This document shows, piece by piece, positions 1-5,180 of a stretch of 5,180 bases of DNA. How positions within the stretch are numbered: position 1 is the stretch's first letter; the number at the start of each line of letters is the position of its first letter. A program made the position numbers and the translations under genes. The notes under the pieces were generated by a model. It worked only from the letters and a program-made list of their open reading frames with translations, had not been told where the DNA came from and ran no database searches. The stretch lies in the NCBI GenBank assembly GCA_026786335.1, contig JAJAYG010000533.1, positions 1 through 5,180 of the forward strand, read 5' to 3'. Source of the DNA: Chitinophagales bacterium (GTDB lineage Bacteria > Bacteroidota > Bacteroidia > Chitinophagales > UBA10324).

Positions 1-2
1 AA

Positions 3-1433
3 GGGTTGGAAGGAAATGCCTTTGTAGGCAATGGATTGGATGAATTTGCAAACACCACTAACTGCATCATTATTTCAAACGATGACTGGATGCCATATCC
101 CAATGGTTACAGCAGCACTTCAGGAACTAACTCTTATTGGAGTGGTTACAGTGAAAAGTTTAATCCTTATGTTACCACTAACACTGTACCTACATCAGGC
201 ACTATTAAAATGTATCAGCAACACCGCTATATCTACGAGATTCAATGGGCTAATAAATTTCTGCCGATTGATTCTAATAGGGTAAATCTAATTGGTGTTT
301 CTGCTGGTGGATTCGGAGCCTTCCTAACCGCCATTATGCTCCCCAATAAAATAGCGGCAGTGTATTCTGTTTGTGCTCCAATAGTTATCAAGAGTTTCAA
401 TAATGATGGGTATGAATTGGATAATCAAATGTGGGGCGACCCCGGATCACATTTATTATCTGATGTTATCGACCCTACTACCGGGTTAGGTTATGAGGTT
501 TTTGATCTCATGAATATCAAAACGATGATGAACAAGTTAAAAAACACAGGTCTACCTGTAATTTATACCATCCATGGAAAAAATGACAACACCGTTTTTT
601 GGAGCGACAAGCCAACCTACCTCACTCAAAACGAAAATTATTGGCAGGGAGGTGTTCATTTCTGGGATCAAAGAGAACATGATGGTAAAAATTCAAATTT
701 CTTTGACAACGAAACAATGCCTAAATTCGATAGGTTCGCCGTGAATTCCAGCTTCCCGGCCTTCTCCCATTGCGACAGCAACGAAGATCCGGGCGATGGT
801 GATCCGCTAACTGGTGATGCTTATGGATCGTTCAGCGGATCAGTTGCCTGGGATTCCCTTAAAGAAGATGATTGCAATTGGAAAGTAAATACTTCAGTTA
901 TTGACTTTATTGTTGGTGGCGCTGTTATTAATAGTGATGTTACTTCTTGCTACGCCAAGGTTACAATCAGAAAAGCTCAAAAATTTGCTCCAAAAGATGG
1001 TGAAACTATTAAGTGGTACAATTACAATAATACCAATACCCAAATTCAATCGGGTTCTTTTGTTTATCATTTAGGGGATGCAATATCTATTGATTCTGTG
1101 AAAATAAAAAGGGCGGGTACAAGGCTTGAAATTCAAAGAAAGAATTGCACTTTAAAAGAAGAGCCAGAGGCAAATTCAAATCCTGATGTTTCACCTTTAA
1201 ATCAAATGGCGATAAACAATTCATCTTATGGATGGGTTGTTGTTATCAATTCTTCAATGAACCAAATGGCCCAACTAAACGTGTTTGATATGATGGGAAG
1301 ATCATTGGTTTCTAAAACTATTTCTCTCAATGAAGGTGCGAATTACATTGAATTAAATGCCCCTGCTCATGGTACCTTTTTAATTGGCCTGGTCTCAGAG
1401 AATGGCCACCAGGCTGTTAAAGCCACCTATTGA
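3..1433 (+). CDS. Secreted alpha/beta-hydrolase esterase with T9SS-like C-terminus (5' partial)
   Basis: Probably an extracellular carboxylester hydrolase acting on a polymer or its side chains (feruloyl/acetylxylan esterase or PHB-depolymerase-like); the substrate cannot be told from the sequence. The frame is open to the left edge, so the true start, signal peptide and oxyanion-hole segment are missing; the TTG at 6 is unlikely to be the start. Numbering from that TTG, the nucleophile elbow GVSAGGFGAF gives Ser99 (codon 300-302), HGKNDNTV gives the likely acid Asp194 (585-587), and REHDG gives the likely His225 (678-680), in the usual triad order. An Asp/Gly-rich linker (about 257-271) leads to a beta domain (about 271-380) of a type often attached to such Bacteroidota esterases. 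The last 75 residues (LNVFDMMGR, then a HGTFLIGLV strand) resemble a T9SS type A sorting domain, but the PNP box is absent and the end is KATY rather than basic. Stop is TGA at 1431-1433, followed by a terminator. Confidence 0.85.
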   Translation, partial: GLEGNAFVGNGLDEFANTTNCIIISNDDWMPYPNGYSSTSGTNSYWSGYSEKFNPYVTTNTVPTSGTIKMYQQHRYIYEIQWANKFLPIDSNRVNLIGVSAGGFGAFLTAIMLPNKIAAVYSVCAPIVIKSFNNDGYELDNQMWGDPGSHLLSDVIDPTTGLGYEVFDLMNIKTMMNKLKNTGLPVIYTIHGKNDNTVFWSDKPTYLTQNENYWQGGVHFWDQREHDGKNSNFFDNETMPKFDRFAVNSSFPAFSHCDSNEDPGDGDPLTGDAYGSFSGSVAWDSLKEDDCNWKVNTSVIDFIVGGAVINSDVTSCYAKVTIRKAQKFAPKDGETIKWYNYNNTNTQIQSGSFVYHLGDAISIDSVKIKRAGTRLEIQRKNCTLKEEPEANSNPDVSPLNQMAINNSSYGWVVVINSSMNQMAQLNVFDMMGRSLVSKTISLNEGANYIELNAPAHGTFLIGLVSENGHQAVKATY

Positions 1434-1463
1434 ACTTTAGATTAGAAAAAATTTTTATGCTCC

Positions 1464-1498
1464 CAAAAAACTCAACAGAAGGTTGAGTTTTTTGTTTT
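1464..1498 (+). terminator. Rho-independent terminator after the esterase
   Basis: A perfect 13-bp inverted repeat (1464-1476 with 1482-1494; core CTCAAC/GTTGAG flanked by six A and six T) encloses the 5-base loop AGAAG. The descending arm supplies the T-tract. It lies about 30 bases after the esterase stop. Because the ascending arm contains an A-tract, it could also terminate transcription arriving from the opposite strand. It argues that the protease gene is transcribed separately. Confidence 0.85.
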
Positions 1499-1544
1499 AC
1501 AAAGATCATTAAGAGCCATCAACTCCCCGATAAACAATTTCAAT

Positions 1545-1552
1545 TAAATTTG
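1545..1552 (+). promoter_or_regulatory. Putative Bacteroidota -7 promoter element for the C25 protease
   Basis: TAAATTTG matches the Bacteroidota primary-sigma -7 consensus TAnnTTTG exactly. It sits 25 bases before the ATG at 1578, which predicts a leader of roughly 20 bases. No convincing -33 TTG is visible at the expected spacing (about 1519-1526), so the call rests on one element and its position just after the terminator. No Shine-Dalgarno sequence is visible before the ATG; the leader is AT-rich, as is usual in this phylum. Confidence 0.45.
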
Positions 1553-1577
1553 TAACTCATAATATTATTCTTTCAAC

Positions 1578-4500
1578 ATGAAAATAAAATCCATCTTCAA
1601 ACAATTATCCGGGCTTATTGTTATTGGCTTACTTTTTTTATCCATTACCACTTTCGCACAATCGATTTCAAAAGCATCACTGAATAAGAAAACCAGTATC
1701 ACCTTACTTTCAGATGATGGAACAACTACCTCGGTAAAATTCAGTGTGGGATCGTTTGAAGAACAATTAGTTCTAACGCCGAAAGGCAATGCCGTGATTA
1801 TTAAAACTGATGAGTGCACTCAAATACTAAAGGCCGGCTTTCCCGACCTTGCAAAACTTACTGCATCCATCATTATCCCCGACCAATCATCAATGAAAGT
1901 TGAAGTTGCGGGAAGCGAGTACGAAGATTATGAAAATATAATTGTTGCCCCTTCCAAAGGATCGATTACAAGAAATATTGACCCTTCTTCAATTCCTTTC
2001 ACTTACAATGAAGTTTATGACCAAGATGCTTTCTTTCCGAAAAATATTACAGAACTCAGAGAGCCATATATAATCAGAGACTATCGTGCACAAACAATTA
2101 TCGTTTATCCTTTCCAATACAATCCTGTAACAAAAACGCTAAGGGTATATTCTGAAATTACTGTAAAAGTTTCACCTGATGATTCGAAAGAAGTTTCAAA
2201 TATTTTGATCAGAAAAAAACCAATTGAAAAAATTCAGACAGACTTCGGTAATATTTATTCACACCATTTCCTGAATTATAATAACGGAACACGTTATACT
2301 CCTCTTCCCGACCATGGTAACATGCTTGTGATTTGCTATGAAGATTTTATGGATGAAATACAGCCTTATGTTGATTGGAAAATTCAAGAAGGAATTAAAA
2401 CGGAACTTGTTGATGTTGCAACAATCGGCAATGCATCGGCTGCAATAAAAAGTTATGTGGCAAATTATTACAACACATATGGGCTCACCTATTTAGTATT
2501 TGTGGGTGATGATGCACAAGTAAAAACAAGTTATGTGAGCGGAGTTGGTGATTCTGATAATGACTATGGTTACATTTTAGGTAACGATCATTATCAGGAA
2601 ATTTTTGTTGGAAGATTTTCTGCCGAATCAGAATCAGATGTTACTAATCAGGTAAATAAAACATTGGAGTATGAAAAGAACCCGGTCATTGATGGCTATT
2701 ACAACAAGGGAGTTGCAATTGCATCTGATCAAGGACCCGGTGATGATAACCAATATGACTGGGAACATGAGCGTGGATTAAGAGATCAATTACTTGCTTA
2801 CACCTATTCAGATGTTACAGAACTTTATGATGGAACTCATGCAGGAGGTAATGATGCATCTGGAAATCCAACAGATCAAAATCTGGCTGATAAAATAAAT
2901 GCTGGCACAGGCATAATTAATTACACCGGTCATGGTAGTTCAACAAGTATTGTAACAACTGGATTTAACAACGCCGATGTAAATGCTTTAACCAATCAAA
3001 ACAAATGGCCTTTCCTCTGGATCGTTGGTTGTGTGACCGGTGATTTTAAAAGTCAAACTTGTTTTGCTGAAACATGGGCGCGCGCAGTTTATGAAAATAA
3101 ACCTACCGGTTCGATTGATAATTTTATGTCAACTATAAATCAATATTGGGATGAACCCATGCAGGGGCAAGATGAAATGAATTCCATACTTGTTGATAGT
3201 TATGCTGATAATAAGCCAAGAAGTTTCGCAGGCATTTGTATCAATGGTTGTTTCAGTATGAATGATCACTACGGAAACTCGGGTGAAGATATGACTGACA
3301 CCTGGGTAGTTTTTGGTGATCCTTCACTCATGATCCGTACTGCACAACCAGAATTAATGACGGTATCTCATGAACCCGAATTAACAATTGGTGTTTCTTC
3401 ATTTGCTGTGAACTGTGATTTTGAAAATGCATTTGTTGCACTCACACAAAACGGAAATATTATTGGAACACAATGGGTAAGCGGTGGAATTGCAAACATA
3501 ACCTTCACTCCTATTATTGAAAGTGACAGTGCGATCGTTACCATTACAGCATTCAACAAAGTCCCTTACATCAAAACAATTCCTGTTGTTGAATCTGTTG
3601 CACCTTATGTAATCAATACTTCTAACTTTATTGTTGATGCTTTGGGAAATAACAATGGACTTGCTGATTACAATGAAAATATTTCGCTGAACGTAACATT
3701 AAAAAATGTTGGTGCTTCAACGGCACAAAATGTAAAAGCAGTACTTGCAACATCCGATCCGTTCATTACCATAACAGATAACACACAGGATTTCGGTGAC
3801 CTTGTAAATAACATTGAAGCAATTCAAAATGATGCAGTCGCTTTTATTGTTTCAGATGGAATTCCCGATCAACACGTTGTTTATTTTTCTTACACCATCA
3901 CCGATGATCAGTTGAATAGTTGGAATGGAAATTTTTCAATCACCGTGAATGCACCACTGCTTACAGTAACAGGTTTTGTGATTGATGATTCAAATGGAAA
4001 CAATGACGGGAATTTGGATCCCGGAGAAAATGCAATCATCAGCATCACAAATAATAATACCGGACACAGCCCAACAATTAATTCTATTGCAACTTTACTT
4101 GAATCAAATGAATATATTGAAGTGCTTACTGCTCCAATGGATGCAGGTATTTTGAATGCAGGTGAAAGTTCAGTTGCTGCCTTTTCTGTTTTCGTTTACA
4201 GCAATACTCCTTATGGTATTGATGTGCCTTTTAATTATTCTATAACAGCAGGTGAATATTCAGCAACTTTAGATTTTAGTTCAACTGTTACACCTGCCAT
4301 TGAAGATTTTGAAACCGCCGACTTCACAAAATTTGATTGGCTCTTTGCAGGCAATTCAAACTTTACAGTACAATCACAAACTGTTTATGAAGGAACTTAT
4401 GCAACCAAATCGGGTAACATTGGTAACAATAAATCAAGCACTTTAAAAATTACTATTGATGCAATGTTTGATGATGATATTTCTTTCATGTCAAAAATTT

Positions 4501-5003
4501 CTTCCGAAGATGGTTTCGATTCACTCTCTTTTCACATTGATGGTGTAAGCAAAGGACATTGGTCGGGTGATATTGACTGGACACCTCATACTTATTCAGT
4601 TGCTGCAGGCACACATACTTATGAATGGACTTATAAGAAAGATGAAGGATACAGCTATGGCAGTGATTGTGTTTGGCTCGACAATATTATTCTTCCTGCT
4701 TACAAAGAAAATCCTGCAAGCGGAATAATTAATATTGGTGGGGAAGAAAATATTTCAGTTTATCCAAATCCGTTTTCTCAAATTTCATTTATCAATTATA
4801 CTATAGATGCAGGTGCATTAGTTACTGTAAAAGTTTATGATGTTTTGGGTAAGGAAGTAAAAACGCTCATCAATAATCAACAACAACCTGCAGGAAATTA
4901 TCAATTGGGATTTGAAGGAAATGAATTGATTAATGGAATTTATTTCTGCCATTTGAATATTGGAGAAAAAACTTTTGTGAAAAAAATTGAGCTGAATAAA
5001 TAG
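1578..5003 (+). CDS. Gingipain-like C25 cysteine protease with T9SS type A sorting domain
   Basis: A secreted endopeptidase, probably cleaving after Arg, exported by Sec then T9SS. The ATG is chosen because a signal peptide follows at once (basic MKIK, hydrophobic 11-25, likely cleavage TTFA27|Q28). Residues 28-239 are a C25-type prosegment, ending at TR239|Y240TP, like the RgpB maturation site. The catalytic domain (about 240-588) resembles RgpB throughout: LGNDHYQEIFVGRFS, INYTGHGS with catalytic His452, VGCVTGDF with nucleophile Cys485, STINQYWDEPM, and VFGDPSLMIRT. Asp394, Trp524 and Met528 align with RgpB S1-pocket Asp163, Trp284 and Met288; Gln385 replaces Glu152. An Ig-like domain (about 590-672) follows as in RgpB. 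Further on are two CARDB-like beta modules (about 673-790 and 791-905), the second with an acidic Ca2+-loop-like stretch at 803-817, then a jelly-roll-like module (about 906-1040). The sorting domain (about 1055-1141) has VYPNPF, VKVYDVLGKEV, GIYF and a KK-containing end. The gene is intact, flanked by terminators, and longer than RgpB because of the added modules. Natural substrate is unknown. Confidence 0.95.
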   Translation: MKIKSIFKQLSGLIVIGLLFLSITTFAQSISKASLNKKTSITLLSDDGTTTSVKFSVGSFEEQLVLTPKGNAVIIKTDECTQILKAGFPDLAKLTASIIIPDQSSMKVEVAGSEYEDYENIIVAPSKGSITRNIDPSSIPFTYNEVYDQDAFFPKNITELREPYIIRDYRAQTIIVYPFQYNPVTKTLRVYSEITVKVSPDDSKEVSNILIRKKPIEKIQTDFGNIYSHHFLNYNNGTRYTPLPDHGNMLVICYEDFMDEIQPYVDWKIQEGIKTELVDVATIGNASAAIKSYVANYYNTYGLTYLVFVGDDAQVKTSYVSGVGDSDNDYGYILGNDHYQEIFVGRFSAESESDVTNQVNKTLEYEKNPVIDGYYNKGVAIASDQGPGDDNQYDWEHERGLRDQLLAYTYSDVTELYDGTHAGGNDASGNPTDQNLADKINAGTGIINYTGHGSSTSIVTTGFNNADVNALTNQNKWPFLWIVGCVTGDFKSQTCFAETWARAVYENKPTGSIDNFMSTINQYWDEPMQGQDEMNSILVDSYADNKPRSFAGICINGCFSMNDHYGNSGEDMTDTWVVFGDPSLMIRTAQPELMTVSHEPELTIGVSSFAVNCDFENAFVALTQNGNIIGTQWVSGGIANITFTPIIESDSAIVTITAFNKVPYIKTIPVVESVAPYVINTSNFIVDALGNNNGLADYNENISLNVTLKNVGASTAQNVKAVLATSDPFITITDNTQDFGDLVNNIEAIQNDAVAFIVSDGIPDQHVVYFSYTITDDQLNSWNGNFSITVNAPLLTVTGFVIDDSNGNNDGNLDPGENAIISITNNNTGHSPTINSIATLLESNEYIEVLTAPMDAGILNAGESSVAAFSVFVYSNTPYGIDVPFNYSITAGEYSATLDFSSTVTPAIEDFETADFTKFDWLFAGNSNFTVQSQTVYEGTYATKSGNIGNNKSSTLKITIDAMFDDDISFMSKISSEDGFDSLSFHIDGVSKGHWSGDIDWTPHTYSVAAGTHTYEWTYKKDEGYSYGSDCVWLDNIILPAYKENPASGIINIGGEENISVYPNPFSQISFINYTIDAGALVTVKVYDVLGKEVKTLINNQQQPAGNYQLGFEGNELINGIYFCHLNIGEKTFVKKIELNK

Positions 5004-5018
5004 TTATGAAAAAAGTTT

Positions 5019-5056
5019 TATGCCTTTCTGAAATTTCAGAAAGGCATATTTATTTT
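5019..5056 (+). terminator. Rho-independent terminator on a perfect palindrome after the protease
   Basis: Arms 5019-5033 and 5034-5048 are perfectly complementary (15 bp each, no spacer). As RNA this would fold into about 13 bp with a 4-base AAUU loop, and it is followed by the T-rich run TTTATTTT. It begins 16 bases after the protease TAG stop and isolates that gene from the downstream mutase-family gene. The A-rich sequence just before it (5009-5014) makes it potentially bidirectional. Confidence 0.85.
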
Positions 5057-5094
5057 AAGAAACACCTCTCAATATTCACAGGGTTTATTCTTTT

Positions 5095-5102
5095 TATCTT
5101 TA
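5095..5102 (+). promoter_or_regulatory. Putative -7 promoter element for the downstream mutase-family gene
   Basis: TATCTTTA matches the Bacteroidota -7 consensus TAnnTTTG at all but the last fixed base. It lies 24 bases before the ATG at 5127, almost the same distance as the element before the protease gene. No clear -33 TTG is seen. In such AT-rich DNA a near-match can arise by chance, so the support is mainly positional: it lies between a terminator and a start codon. Confidence 0.35.
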
Positions 5103-5126
5103 CATTCTTGAAAAGAAATTTTCTCA

Positions 5127-5180
5127 ATGAGCAAACCTGAAGCATATAAACCGAAAAATAAAATCCGCATTGTTACAGCC
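5127..5180 (+). CDS. IcmF-like / methylmalonyl-CoA mutase-family protein, N-terminus (3' partial)
   Basis: Only 18 codons are in the window: MSKPEAYKPKNKIRIVTA, running off the right edge. The segment NKIRIVTA, after a short Lys/Pro-rich lead, matches my recollection of the start of fused isobutyryl-CoA mutase (IcmF) and related Bacteroidota mutase-family proteins, where it opens an N-terminal B12-binding domain and continues with ASLFDGHDA. In classical methylmalonyl-CoA mutase the B12 domain is C-terminal, so this placement favours the IcmF arrangement. If right, it is a cytoplasmic adenosylcobalamin-dependent enzyme that rearranges acyl-CoA carbon skeletons. An in-frame TGA at 5109-5111 and no intervening ATG make 5127 the natural start. 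No Shine-Dalgarno sequence is visible. The product call rests on very few residues, whereas the presence of a gene start is better supported by the preceding terminator and promoter-like box. Confidence 0.6.
   Translation, partial: MSKPEAYKPKNKIRIVTA

Noticed and set aside
6..8. TTG as the start codon of the esterase
   Set aside because: The frame is open to the left edge, there is no signal peptide, and an alpha/beta-hydrolase needs an upstream oxyanion-hole strand; the gene starts outside the window.
31..285. 84-codon + strand reading frame inside the esterase
   Set aside because: It overlaps a well-supported gene in another frame and its translation shows no recognisable domain or secretion feature.
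1434..1577. Small RNA or riboswitch in the spacer before the protease
   Set aside because: Apart from the terminator hairpin and a promoter-like box I see no further paired structure or known aptamer motif in these 144 bases.
1565..1819. 84-codon - strand reading frame over the start of the protease gene
   Set aside because: It is antisense to the signal peptide and prosegment codons, has no recognisable family features, and occupies the leader of a clear gene.
2901..3070. Caspase-like or metacaspase (C14) defence protease
   Set aside because: The HG...C fold is shared by clan CD, but YTGHGS, VGCVTGDF, GNDHYQEIFVGRFS and the T9SS domain place it in family C25, a secreted protease, not an intracellular defence effector.
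3368..3559. 63-codon - strand reading frame with a hydrophobic stretch
   Set aside because: It is antisense to the Ig-like domain of the protease; the hydrophobic run mirrors beta-strand codons on the other strand, so it is a shadow.

Overview
The window looks like chromosomal DNA of a member of the Bacteroidota. The DNA is AT-rich. Two proteins look like cargo of the type IX secretion system (T9SS), promoter-like elements resemble the Bacteroidota TAnnTTTG -7 box, and the starts lack a clear Shine-Dalgarno sequence. All three genes are on the + strand.

Layout: (1) Positions 3-1433 hold the 3' part of a secreted alpha/beta-hydrolase esterase, whose signal peptide and oxyanion-hole region lie off the left edge. 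It has a GxSxGG nucleophile elbow, an accessory beta domain and a divergent T9SS-like C-terminus. (2) Positions 1464-1498 hold a strong rho-independent terminator, followed by a short promoter-bearing spacer. (3) Positions 1578-5003 hold a complete 1141-residue gingipain-type cysteine protease (peptidase family C25). It has a signal peptide, prosegment, catalytic domain, Ig-like domain, two CARDB-like modules, a jelly-roll-like module and a canonical T9SS type A sorting domain. (4) Positions 5019-5056 hold a second strong terminator built on a perfect palindrome. (5) From 5127 to the right edge are the first 18 codons of a gene that resembles the N-terminus of IcmF / fused methylmalonyl-CoA mutase-family proteins.

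The esterase and the protease are probably both exported to the cell surface or medium through Sec and then T9SS, but each has its own transcription signals, so they are neighbours rather than a clear operon. The mutase gene is a cytoplasmic metabolic gene and looks unrelated in function. I saw no RNA gene, mobile element, CRISPR array or defence system. The most informative observation is that the protease keeps the Arg-gingipain S1 pocket and an Arg-Tyr prosegment junction, but has Gln where RgpB has the His-supporting Glu152. No gene-free stretch exceeds 300 bases.
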